NCBI GenBank assembly: GCA_900549525.1
Contig: UWSJ01000043.1
Coordinates: 1-15,425 of the forward strand
Source of the DNA: an uncultured Coriobacteriaceae bacterium
GTDB lineage: Bacteria > Actinomycetota > Coriobacteriia > Coriobacteriales > Atopobiaceae
Length of the DNA stretch: 15,425 nt
Reading direction: 5' to 3'
Shown here: one piece after another, positions 1 to 6,579 of the stretch
Layout: each line of letters opens with the position of its first letter
How positions within the stretch are numbered: position 1 is the first letter of the stretch
The notes under the pieces: generated by a model
Databases searched by the model: none
Seen by the model: only the letters and a program-made list of their open reading frames with translations
Told to the model about the DNA's origin: nothing
Made by a program: the position numbers and the translations under genes

Positions 1-268
1 AGGCCTGCGCGATGCCGTCGCGGCTCTCCTGCGCCTTGTACTGGATGTTCATGCCAAGCTGCGACCCGTCGCCAAAGTGGGCCTCGTAGGACTTGATGTC
101 CTGCGGGTTCACGATGAACAGGACGTCGCGAATGTCGGCCTTCATGAGCGTGGCGAGGCTGTAGTACACGAGCGGCTTGTCATAGATGGGCAGGAGGTGC
201 TTCGAGCCCGAGAACGTCATGGGATAGAGGTGGGTGCCGAAGCCTCCGGCGAGGACGATGCCTTTCAC
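1..268 (-). CDS. rfbA: Glucose-1-phosphate thymidylyltransferase-like nucleotidyltransferase (RmlA/RfbA family), N-terminal part
   Basis: This is the first 89 codons of a sugar-1-phosphate nucleotidyltransferase that runs off the left edge. Family members join dTTP (or another NTP) to glucose-1-phosphate in the cytoplasm, the first step toward dTDP-rhamnose and similar surface sugars. The sequence begins VKGIVLAGGFGTHLYP (V read as Met), then SKHLLPIYDKPLVYY at about residues 22-36, GDGSQLG near 73-79, and GIAQA at the cut end. These match the RmlA fold's nucleotide-binding loop and the following Lys (K23). The usual Arg of the GTRL signature is His13 here. The GTG start at 266-268 is chosen because a perfect AGGAGG (minus strand, 276-281) lies 7 nt upstream. 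It follows dltA on the same strand after 120 nt with its own -10-like box. The exact sugar cannot be told from this fragment. Confidence 0.85.
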   Translation of the reverse strand, partial: MKGIVLAGGFGTHLYPMTFSGSKHLLPIYDKPLVYYSLATLMKADIRDVLFIVNPQDIKSYEAHFGDGSQLGMNIQYKAQESRDGIAQA

Positions 269-304
269 AGATGAGCCTCCTAGTCGTAAGTGACTGCCAT
301 GGTC

Positions 305-310
305 AGTATA
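305..310 (-). promoter_or_regulatory. Candidate -10 box for the rfbA-like gene
   Basis: The minus strand reads TATACT here, 36 nt before the GTG start, which would give a leader of about 30 nt. No convincing -35 element is found 16-18 nt upstream, so the call rests on the -10 match and position alone. Confidence 0.4.
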
Positions 311-322
311 GCCGCCGAAGGG

Positions 323-347
323 GCGCCTCGGCCCGAAGGCCATGCGC
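323..347 (-). terminator. Possible hairpin terminator after dltA
   Basis: On the minus strand a stem-loop forms from GCGC, a small internal loop, then GGCC-TTCG-GGCC and GCGC. It lies about 40 nt past the dltA stop. It has no T-tract, so termination may be partial and the dlt transcript may read into the downstream gene. It also covers the -35 region of the candidate promoter at 305-310. The remaining gap between the two genes holds nothing else I can name. Confidence 0.35.
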
Positions 348-388
348 GTCTTGCGGACACGGCGGACGTCTCGTTGCCCTAGAGTGCC

Positions 389-1987
389 CTAAAGCTCCCC
401 CGCGGCCCGCATGATGGCCCTGCGGTCAACCTTGCCGTTGGGCGTCTGGGGGATCGAGTCCTCCACGACGATGCGGCGCGGCACCATGTAGTTCGGCAGG
501 CGGTGAGACAGCCTCTCGCGCATGGCCTTACCCCATGCGTAGTGGTCGGCAGGCGGCTCGCAGGCGAGCTCCACGTGTGCCTCGAGCCGGTCGGGCACGC
601 CGTGGCGCGTGCGGACGATGACGGAGACGAGCTCGACGTCGGGCTCGTCCTGGATGGCGCACTCGACCTCGCCCAGCTCGATGCGGAACCCGTGCACCTT
701 GACCTGGTCGTCGATGCGCCCGGACACCCAGAGCACGCCGTCCTCGTCCACGCGCCCGAGGTCGCCGGTGCGATACGTGCGTACGCGCGTACCGTCCACC
801 TCGCGCTCGCCAAAGGCTGCGGCCGTCTTATCCGGGCGGTTGAGGTAGCCCTTGGCCACGGTGTCACCGCAGATGAGCACCTCGCCCACCTCGCCCACCT
901 CGCCACGCGGGAGCGGCTCCCCCGTCTCGCGGTCGAGCACGAGCAGGGTCGTCCCCGGCCTGGCGACGCCGACGGGGAGCGTGCTCGCGTCGTCGGGGGC
1001 AGACACCGGCATGGCGGTCACGGCCACGGTCGACTCGGTGGGGCCGTAGGCGTTGATGATCGTCGCCTCGGGGAAGCGAGCCGCGAGCTGTCGCACCACG
1101 TCGGGACGCAGGGGCTCACCGCAGAAGAAGAAGTGCGTGAGCGAGGGCATGAGCTCGCGGCCAAACGAGGGCTCGGCCAGGCAGACGGAGGCAAAGGTGG
1201 GCGTCGAGACCCAGCAGGTCACGCCTGAGGACGCCAACGTCGAGAAGAGCTCGCGCGCGTCCTCGCAGACGTCAGCCGTGAGCGCCACGACCCGCCCGCC
1301 TGTGGAGAGCGCCCCCACGAGCTCGGTCACCGAGAGGTCAAAGGAAAGCAGCGCCTGGTTGAGGAAGACGTGAGGATCCGCTGCATCCTCGAACAGGCCC
1401 TGATCCCACGGCATGAAGTTGGCCACGTCGTCGGCCGTCACTTCGACGCCCTTGGGAGCGCCCGTGGAGCCCGACGTGAAGATGATGTACTGCGTCTCGT
1501 CGCCCGAGACCTCCCAGGCGGGGTCGGGACGACGGGGGGACTCGCCCGCCCGCACGCGCTCGAGGCATCCTGCGATCTCGTTGCCCCGAATCGGCCTCAG
1601 GCCACGGTCAAGGCCCGTAAGGTCGGGAAGCTCGCCCACGGCAAGCAGGGGCGCGTCCGGAAGCTGCGAAAGGATGGAGACCACGCGTCCGTCGGGTACG
1701 TGGACGTCACACGGCACATAGGCATGCCCGGCCTTGAGACACGCGAGAAAGCTCACCGGCATGAGCGGAGACTTGTGCCCGTAGACCAGAAGCGGGGCAC
1801 CCGCCGCCTCGGAGCCCTGCTCCTCGTCGGCACAACGCTCGCGAATCAGGCACGCGAGCTCGTCCGAGGCGTCCCAGAGCTCACCGTAGGTGATGGAGCG
1901 CCCGCTCGTGTTCCTCCAGCACTCGCGCTCAGGGTGCGCGGCCGCCTGGGCCTGCACGGCCGCCAGAAATCCGTTTCCGTCACGCAT
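389..1987 (-). CDS. dltA: D-alanine--D-alanyl carrier protein ligase DltA
   Basis: Cytoplasmic adenylating enzyme that activates D-alanine with ATP and loads it on the phosphopantetheine arm of DltC. At 532 aa it is slightly longer than the usual 500-510. Adenylation motifs occur in order: TSGSTGAPKG (171-180), FLNQALLSFDLSV (208-220), AYGPTE (313-318), YRTGD (405-409) and the C-terminal NGK with the catalytic Lys519. Cys269 in STPTFASVCL matches the position linked to D-Ala selectivity in Bacillus DltA. The motif set and spacing are DltA rather than a general NRPS A domain, and the dltBCDX neighbours confirm it. The ATG at 1985-1987 follows a GAGGGAG-like site. It is the last gene of the operon, 26 nt after dltX. 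One oddity is a 9-bp unit repeated three times (878-904), giving GEVGEVGEV at residues 362-370. Confidence 0.96.
   Translation of the reverse strand: MRDGNGFLAAVQAQAAAHPERECWRNTSGRSITYGELWDASDELACLIRERCADEEQGSEAAGAPLLVYGHKSPLMPVSFLACLKAGHAYVPCDVHVPDGRVVSILSQLPDAPLLAVGELPDLTGLDRGLRPIRGNEIAGCLERVRAGESPRRPDPAWEVSGDETQYIIFTSGSTGAPKGVEVTADDVANFMPWDQGLFEDAADPHVFLNQALLSFDLSVTELVGALSTGGRVVALTADVCEDARELFSTLASSGVTCWVSTPTFASVCLAEPSFGRELMPSLTHFFFCGEPLRPDVVRQLAARFPEATIINAYGPTESTVAVTAMPVSAPDDASTLPVGVARPGTTLLVLDRETGEPLPRGEVGEVGEVLICGDTVAKGYLNRPDKTAAAFGEREVDGTRVRTYRTGDLGRVDEDGVLWVSGRIDDQVKVHGFRIELGEVECAIQDEPDVELVSVIVRTRHGVPDRLEAHVELACEPPADHYAWGKAMRERLSHRLPNYMVPRRIVVEDSIPQTPNGKVDRRAIMRAAGEL
878..904. repeat. 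Three tandem copies of a 9-bp unit inside dltA
   Basis: The plus strand reads CACCTCGCC three times in a row without a mismatch. In dltA this encodes GEVGEVGEV just before the LICGD strand of the large subdomain. Related adenylation enzymes normally have a single GE(V/I/L) here, so this looks like an in-frame slippage expansion. Confidence 0.9.
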
Positions 1988-2013
1988 CGACGCTCCCTCT
2001 CCCCCGCACTGAC

Positions 2014-2187
2014 CTAGTACTGCGCATAGACGAAGCCCGCAGGCGCAAGCAGCCCCGAGCTAAAGACGTACCACCACACGGCATAGGCGCACACAATGAC
2101 GACGAACGCCGCCACAACCGGCCTCCACCACGAGGCCTTCGAAAGACGCCCGAACGCGGCACGCACCGACTCCGTGAGCTTCCTCAC
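2014..2187 (-). CDS. dltX: DltX, small membrane protein of the D-alanylation system
   Basis: A 57-residue protein from GTG at 2185-2187. A TTG two codons upstream (2191-2193) is the alternative start and would give 59 aa. The GGGGGAG overlapping the dltD stop codon serves as ribosome site, 5 nt from TTG and 11 nt from GTG, so the start is uncertain. It has a basic N-terminus (RKLTESVRAAFGRLSK), one membrane helix at about residues 23-43 rich in V, A, W and Y, and ends in GFVYAQY. DltX of Firmicutes is also about 50 aa with one helix and a conserved C-terminal FIYNEF-type motif, here FVYAQY, which contributes to D-Ala transfer with DltB and DltD. It sits 8 nt after dltD and 26 nt before dltA, the same side of dltA as in dltXABCD operons. 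Identity rests on size, topology, C-terminus and position together. Confidence 0.85.
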   Translation of the reverse strand: MRKLTESVRAAFGRLSKASWWRPVVAAFVVIVCAYAVWWYVFSSGLLAPAGFVYAQY

Positions 2188-2195
2188 ACCCAAGG

Positions 2196-3464
2196 CTACT
2201 CCCCCATCGCGAACTCATAGACGGCGCGCTCGATCTCGAGCCAGCCGACCCATCCCGGATGCGTCCCGTCATATATGAAGTACGGCTCGTTGTCATACCC
2301 CGAGAAGTCGGCGAGCGTGGCCCCGTGGCCCGTCACCGTCTGACGAATAATCTCGTTCCTGCGCTCCCGTTCGACCTTCGAGAGACCGCGGTAGTCCTCC
2401 CACGCGCCCGCCCAGGGCAGCAGCACGCAGAGCAGGTCGATGCCACCCTGGCTGGCGACGTCAAGCGCAAGCGCAAGGTCGCTGTCCTCCGTGGGGGCCA
2501 TGAGCAGGTTGTCGTTCTTCTGGCAGTCTTTCAGCTTGCCGGCGTCGAAGTCGTTCTTGATGTGAGACTCCCAGAAGCTGTCGAGGAACCCAAACTCGTT
2601 CGACGTGGTGCTCTCGCGTGCGAGCTCGACGGCGTCGGCTTTGAGGGCATCCCAGTCCGGGGCGCCGTCCCTGCCGCGCACGTCGCCCTTCTCGATGACG
2701 ATGTCGGGCCGGTCCCGAAGGACGTACTGGATCTGCGCCCGAACCTCGTGCTCTTCCTTGAAGTCGAAGGCGAGGGCGTTGGCCCTCTCGGGCAGCGAGG
2801 TGCCAAAGCCCGCACGCACGCTGGTGGCGTCGACGCCGCGCTCGATGAGGCGTCCCTTCGCATACTCCACCTGCGCGGGCGTCACGTTGGGGCTCTGGCA
2901 GAACGCATGCCAGAGCCTGAACGAGTAATGGCTCGTGACGGCGTCGCGCCAGGCGCCGCCCGGGAAGAACCACTGCGGCGAGATGATGAGCACGGCCTTG
3001 TTTGACGCACGCCCGTCAAAGACGCCGGCCGCGAGCTCGCCGGAGGGCTGGAGCGAGGACATGAGGGGCCCCGCGTAGGCGCCGAGGGCAATGGCGTGCC
3101 AGAGCGACATATAGCCCGCGTCGCCGATGGTCCAGAAGTCGAGGCCGAAGTCGTGGCCGCCGAGGACGCCCCTCGGCACCTGCGGGATGTCAGAAGGAAG
3201 GGTCACGAGCTCGGAGGAGCCGAAGACGGGAATGGAGTCGACGAGGCGATTCGCCAGCATGAACTCCGGAGCGGCGAACTTGCCCTTGTTGGGCGCGTAG
3301 TCGAGCGTGCGACCAACCTTGGCGTCGAGCGCGGGGTACGACTCAAGCCGACGCCACCCTGCGACGCCGGTCACGAGCGCCCCCGCCCCGATGCCCGCGA
3401 GCCTGAGCGTCGCACGCCTCGAGAGGACAGGGCCGCCCCCGTTGGTTTCGGTCTCCTCAGCCAT
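2196..3464 (-). CDS. dltD: D-alanyl transfer protein DltD
   Basis: Extracytoplasmic SGNH-hydrolase-like protein that passes D-alanine to teichoic acid outside the membrane. It has 422 aa, close to the family size. Visible motifs are FGSSEL (81-86, with the nucleophile Ser in GSS), ISPQWFF, and YDGTHPGWVGW (398-408), which supplies Asp399 and His402 of the triad. The N-terminus is odd. Instead of a plain short cytoplasmic tail and hydrophobic helix, it has SRRATLRLAG followed by about 15 small and hydrophobic residues (15-36), which resembles a twin-arginine signal or anchor. The start ATG (3462-3464) lies 2 nt after the dltC stop with a GAGG site inside dltC, so translation is probably coupled. 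It is followed immediately by dltX. Confidence 0.94.
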   Translation of the reverse strand: MAEETETNGGGPVLSRRATLRLAGIGAGALVTGVAGWRRLESYPALDAKVGRTLDYAPNKGKFAAPEFMLANRLVDSIPVFGSSELVTLPSDIPQVPRGVLGGHDFGLDFWTIGDAGYMSLWHAIALGAYAGPLMSSLQPSGELAAGVFDGRASNKAVLIISPQWFFPGGAWRDAVTSHYSFRLWHAFCQSPNVTPAQVEYAKGRLIERGVDATSVRAGFGTSLPERANALAFDFKEEHEVRAQIQYVLRDRPDIVIEKGDVRGRDGAPDWDALKADAVELARESTTSNEFGFLDSFWESHIKNDFDAGKLKDCQKNDNLLMAPTEDSDLALALDVASQGGIDLLCVLLPWAGAWEDYRGLSKVERERRNEIIRQTVTGHGATLADFSGYDNEPYFIYDGTHPGWVGWLEIERAVYEFAMGE

Positions 3465-3466
3465 CC

Positions 3467-3724
3467 CTAGAGCCTCTTCAGCACCTGGGCGACGATCTTG
3501 TTGGCGGTGTTCATCTCGTCGCGCGGAACCGCCGTGGGCGCGATGGACACGCCAAAGTCGTCCTCGATGGAGACGAGCAGCTCGATGGCCCCCATCGAGT
3601 CGAGCAGGCCCTCCTCGAACAGGTCCATGTCACGGCGCTCGCGGACGACGTCGTCTCCGCAGATGTCGGCGATGGTGTCGACGAGCTTGGCCGCAACCTC
3701 GTCCTTGTTGGTTTCGCTAGCCAT
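3467..3724 (-). CDS. dltC: D-alanyl carrier protein DltC
   Basis: An 85-aa acyl-carrier-type protein. The phosphopantetheine attachment motif is FEEGLLDSMGAIELL with Ser43, as in known DltC (EEGLLDS-G-ELL). It carries D-alanine as a thioester from DltA to the DltB channel at the membrane. The C-terminal part (NTANKIVAQVLKRL) also follows the DltC pattern (NTPNNIV). The ATG at 3722-3724 overlaps the end of dltB by 8 nt and has a perfect AGGAGG 5 nt upstream inside dltB. It lies second in the operon as read here, while in Firmicutes it follows dltB in the same way. Confidence 0.95.
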   Translation of the reverse strand: MASETNKDEVAAKLVDTIADICGDDVVRERRDMDLFEEGLLDSMGAIELLVSIEDDFGVSIAPTAVPRDEMNTANKIVAQVLKRL

Positions 3725-4922
3725 GGATGCCTCCTAGGAACGTGAACAGCTGACCGGAGAAGATGCAGAGGCCGAAGACGACGAGCTGCATCGTGACGAA
3801 CCACTCGAGCACCAGCATGACGGGCCGCTCGTGGTTCTTGCGCCAGAACTTCCAGTGACGGTGCAGGTATTGCTCGGCCGCCATGAGGACGCCGTGGTAG
3901 ACGCCATAGGTGAGGTAGGCGGGCGTGATGCCGTGCCAGCATCCCATGAGGAACATGTTCGCCACGAGTCCCACGCTGGCGCGGGCGTCGCGCGACCTGG
4001 GCTTGCGATGCCGCGCGAGGGTGCGCTCGAGACGCATGAAGACGTAGTCGCGCAGCCAGTGCGAGAGCGTGATGTTCCAGCGGTCCCAGAACTCCTGCAT
4101 CGTCCGGGAGAGCATGGGCAGGTCGAAGTTCTTTGGCACGTCCACGCCAAGGACAAGGCCCGCGCCCTGTGCCATGAGCGAGTAGCCCGCGAAGTCGAGA
4201 TAGAGGAAGGCCGCATACCACCACGCCGCCTTCACGAGCCCCCAGACCTGCGGCGCCATCGCCTGCGTAAGGTCTGCCACCGGATAGGCAACGTGGGGCT
4301 TCACCACGCTTGCGAGCACCACCTGCATGACGGCGCCAACGGCAAGCATCACGATGCCGCGGCCAAGCCGGTCAAGATAGACCCAGCGGTCGAGCGGCTC
4401 GTCAACGTCGGCAAAGAAGCGCCTCGAGCGGTCGATGGGTCCCGAGGTGAACGTGGGGAAGAACGCAAGGAAGTAGAGGTAGTCGACGAGCGGCACGCGC
4501 GCGATGAGGCCGTCGTTGACCTCGAGCAGCACCTGGGTGGCGCGGAAGGTGATGTAGGAGATGCCGATGAAGCCAAGCAGCCCGGTGCCGAAGGACGCCG
4601 TAAGCTTGTAGACCACGAGCGGCCCAAGGCAGCACGCAAGCGCGATGCCGCGAAGCCATGCGGGCGCCTTCGCCGTGACCGCGCCCTTGCCGTCGGACGA
4701 GGTGCGCGCGAGCACCGCGCGGGTCGTGGCGAAGGTGAGCAGCATGTAGCCGACGGCCAACCCCAGCCCCCGGAGGTCATAGGCGAAGAGCCACCAGAGG
4801 AAGAGCGCCGATACGGCAAGGCCGTAGGCGCGGATGCGCCGACCCGCCACCCCCAGAACGATGGCCGGGACAAAGGATGCGAAGAGCAGGATGAAGAAGC
4901 CCGGATCCTGATAGAACTGCAT
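3717..4922 (-). CDS. dltB: D-alanyl transporter/acyltransferase DltB (MBOAT)
   Basis: A 401-aa multi-pass membrane protein of the MBOAT family that takes D-alanine from DltC and delivers it across the membrane. The two conserved histidines are visible, His288 in NITLSHWLRDYVF and the catalytic His330 in LMGCWHGITPAY, along with TSGPIDRSRRF (159-169) and GVYHGVLMA. The first residues MQFYQDPGFFILL match the family N-terminus, so the start is the ATG at 4920-4922. The open frame continues upstream to 5153, but that part is folD in another frame and reads as non-membrane, Arg/Ser-rich sequence. The ribosome site (GGAG, close to the ATG) is weak compared with the neighbours. It is the first gene of the dlt operon, 88 nt after folD. 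Confidence 0.95.
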   Translation of the reverse strand: MQFYQDPGFFILLFASFVPAIVLGVAGRRIRAYGLAVSALFLWWLFAYDLRGLGLAVGYMLLTFATTRAVLARTSSDGKGAVTAKAPAWLRGIALACCLGPLVVYKLTASFGTGLLGFIGISYITFRATQVLLEVNDGLIARVPLVDYLYFLAFFPTFTSGPIDRSRRFFADVDEPLDRWVYLDRLGRGIVMLAVGAVMQVVLASVVKPHVAYPVADLTQAMAPQVWGLVKAAWWYAAFLYLDFAGYSLMAQGAGLVLGVDVPKNFDLPMLSRTMQEFWDRWNITLSHWLRDYVFMRLERTLARHRKPRSRDARASVGLVANMFLMGCWHGITPAYLTYGVYHGVLMAAEQYLHRHWKFWRKNHERPVMLVLEWFVTMQLVVFGLCIFSGQLFTFLGGIHG

Positions 4923-4965
4923 GCGCTCCGCCGTTCGCCGACCATACCTAACCGTTCGCGCCGAA

Positions 4966-4971
4966 ACTATA
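4966..4971 (-). promoter_or_regulatory. Candidate -10 box for the dltBCDXA operon, with adjacent inverted repeat
   Basis: The minus strand reads TATAGT 43 nt before the dltB ATG. Directly upstream (4973-4983) is CCCTGAAAGGG, a 4-bp inverted repeat that extends to AGCTCCCT/AGGGCT with one bulged base. It overlaps the expected spacer and could be an operator. No good -35 hexamer is seen at the right distance. The folD transcript could also read through. Confidence 0.35.
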
Positions 4972-5010
4972 GCCCTTTCAGGGAGCTGGGGCGCAGAGGA
5001 ATTCAAACGC

Positions 5011-5874
5011 CTACAGAAGCGTCCGCTCCGCTGCCTCGACCACATGGAGGGCCAGCACCGACGTGGTGACCGAGCCCACACCGCGCGGCACGGGCGTGAC
5101 GGCCGAGACGACGCGACGAACGGAATCGTAGTCGACGTCGCCGACGACGCCACCCTTCCCGTCGGGGTTCGTCCCCACGTCGACGACGACTCCCCCGCCC
5201 CGCACCATGTCGGCCGTTACCGCCCGCGCCCTGCCCATGCAGCTCACGAGCACGTCGGCGCGTCGGCACTCCTCGGCCAGGCCACGCGTGCGCGAGTGGC
5301 AGATGGTGACGGTGGCGTCGGCGGCAAGGAGCAGCTGGGCGAGCGGGCGTCCCACGACGAGGCTCCTGCCAAGCACGACGACGCGCCTGCCCGCAAGCGG
5401 CACCTCGTAGTGCGCGAGCAAGGCCATGACGGCCTCGGGCGTGCAGGGGCAGTGGCCCGCACCCGCACCCGTGAGCAAGCGTGCGAGCGACCCCTCGGTC
5501 ATGCCGTCGACGTCCTTCTCGGGAGGCACGCAGGCGGCCGCGGCGGACTCGTCAAGCTGGGCAGGCAGGGGCCGCATGAGCAGAATGCCATGAACGGACG
5601 GATCGCCGGCGAGGCCGCGCAGGGCGCCCTCGAGAACCTCCTGCCCCGCGGTGGCGGGAAGCTCGAGGGTCTCGCACCCAATGCCCAGCTTGGCCATACG
5701 GGAACGTGCCGCTCGCTCATAAGCGGCCGAGCCCGCGTCCTCGCCCACGCGGACGACGGCGAGCTTCGGTGTCACGCCCGCGCCCGCAAGCGCGGCCACG
5801 CGAGGCGCAAGGCGCTCGCACAGGCTTGAGGCAACCGGAGCTCCGAGCAGCTCTCGGGCGCATGAGTCGGTCAT
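5011..5874 (-). CDS. folD: FolD-family methylene-THF dehydrogenase, probably lacking cyclohydrolase activity
   Basis: A 287-aa cytoplasmic FolD-type enzyme of one-carbon metabolism that oxidises 5,10-methylene-THF to 5,10-methenyl-THF with NAD(P)+. Family blocks are clear: GEDAGSAAYERAARSRMAKL (44-63), HGILLMRPLP (95-104), KDVDG (120-124), PCTPEAVM, the Rossmann segment VVVLGRSLVVGRPLA, VVDVGTN and TPVPRGVGSVT. Two residues needed for the cyclohydrolase step in bifunctional FolD are missing. The Lys four residues after Tyr52 is Ala56, and the Gln before LPLP is Met100. From memory, the yeast monofunctional dehydrogenase also lacks both. The gene starts 9 nt after fchA with AGGAGG 5 nt before the ATG, so the pair is co-transcribed. 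The inference is that FchA performs the cyclohydrolase step. Cofactor preference cannot be judged here. Confidence 0.9.
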   Translation of the reverse strand: MTDSCARELLGAPVASSLCERLAPRVAALAGAGVTPKLAVVRVGEDAGSAAYERAARSRMAKLGIGCETLELPATAGQEVLEGALRGLAGDPSVHGILLMRPLPAQLDESAAAACVPPEKDVDGMTEGSLARLLTGAGAGHCPCTPEAVMALLAHYEVPLAGRRVVVLGRSLVVGRPLAQLLLAADATVTICHSRTRGLAEECRRADVLVSCMGRARAVTADMVRGGGVVVDVGTNPDGKGGVVGDVDYDSVRRVVSAVTPVPRGVGSVTTSVLALHVVEAAERTLL

Positions 5875-5883
5875 GACGACCTC

Positions 5884-6537
5884 CTAGGAGAATCGAAGCT
5901 TGGCGGTCACGTACACCTCGCGCGAGCGAACCTCGGCGAGCCCCATGAGCGCGTCGGCACGCGCGGCGAGCCCGTCGGCGCGCTCGCGGTCGCCCATCAT
6001 GCGCGCGTTGGCGTGCACGGTGAGGGCTGCCCCGTCGGCGGCCGTGCGGGCGAGGCTCGCGGCCACGCCCACGTCCACGACGGCGAGCTTGGAGCCGTGC
6101 TCCGCGAGCGCGGAGAGCGACTCGATGGCGGAAAGCGAGCTCTCGAGCACCTCGAAGGGGGCCTCGCAGGCCCCCAGGAGGGCGTCGTCGAGACGGCGGG
6201 CGCGCTCGGCGGCCTCCTCGGGCGTCGAGCGCGGCAGCTTGAGCGCGCGCGTCACGGGCAAAAAGCAGTCGGCGTCGGCGTCGGAGAGCTCGAGCAGCCG
6301 CCCGCGGAGCCGGCCGCACGCCTCGAGCGCCGAGCGCGTCTCGTCGTCGTAGGCGGCGTAGGCCGCCTTCCCGAGCGTAAGGCCGGCCACCATGCAGCCA
6401 AGTGCGCACGCGAGCGACCCGGCAAGCGCCGAGACGCCACCCCCGCCGGGCACCGGGTCGGTCGAGGCAACGCGGTCGAGGTAGTCCCCGAGCGCAACGC
6501 GCGCGAAGCTGTGGTCGGGCAGATCTCTCTTGGCCAT
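5884..6537 (-). CDS. fchA: Cyclodeaminase/cyclohydrolase family protein (FchA-like methenyl-THF cyclohydrolase)
   Basis: A 217-aa, mostly helical cytoplasmic protein of the formiminotransferase-cyclodeaminase family. The diagnostic N-terminal block is STDPVPGGGGVSALAGSL (25-42), followed by MVAGLT and a long Ala-rich helical body. Stand-alone members act as formimino-THF cyclodeaminase in histidine breakdown or as methenyl-THF cyclohydrolase (FchA) in clostridia and acetogens. No formiminotransferase or histidine-degradation gene is next to it. It is coupled to a folD that lacks cyclohydrolase residues, which favours the cyclohydrolase role. The ATG at 6535-6537 has AGGAGG 7 nt upstream. The MFS gene lies 42 nt upstream on the same strand with no clear terminator between. 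Confidence 0.85.
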   Translation of the reverse strand: MAKRDLPDHSFARVALGDYLDRVASTDPVPGGGGVSALAGSLACALGCMVAGLTLGKAAYAAYDDETRSALEACGRLRGRLLELSDADADCFLPVTRALKLPRSTPEEAAERARRLDDALLGACEAPFEVLESSLSAIESLSALAEHGSKLAVVDVGVAASLARTAADGAALTVHANARMMGDRERADGLAARADALMGLAEVRSREVYVTAKLRFS

Positions 6538-6579
6538 GCGGCCCCCTCCTGCCGTGCGGCGTATGACGGTGACGAGCGG

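Noticed and set aside
3831..5069. 412-aa open frame on the plus strand opposite dltB and the end of folD
   Set aside because: Antisense shadow created by high-GC codon bias. Its His/Arg/Glu-rich composition matches other shadows, and the opposite strand encodes clear DltB motifs.
4923..5153. In-frame N-terminal extension of dltB to 5153
   Set aside because: It overlaps folD, reads as Arg/Ser-rich non-membrane sequence and has no family resemblance. The family N-terminus begins at MQFYQDPGFF (4922).
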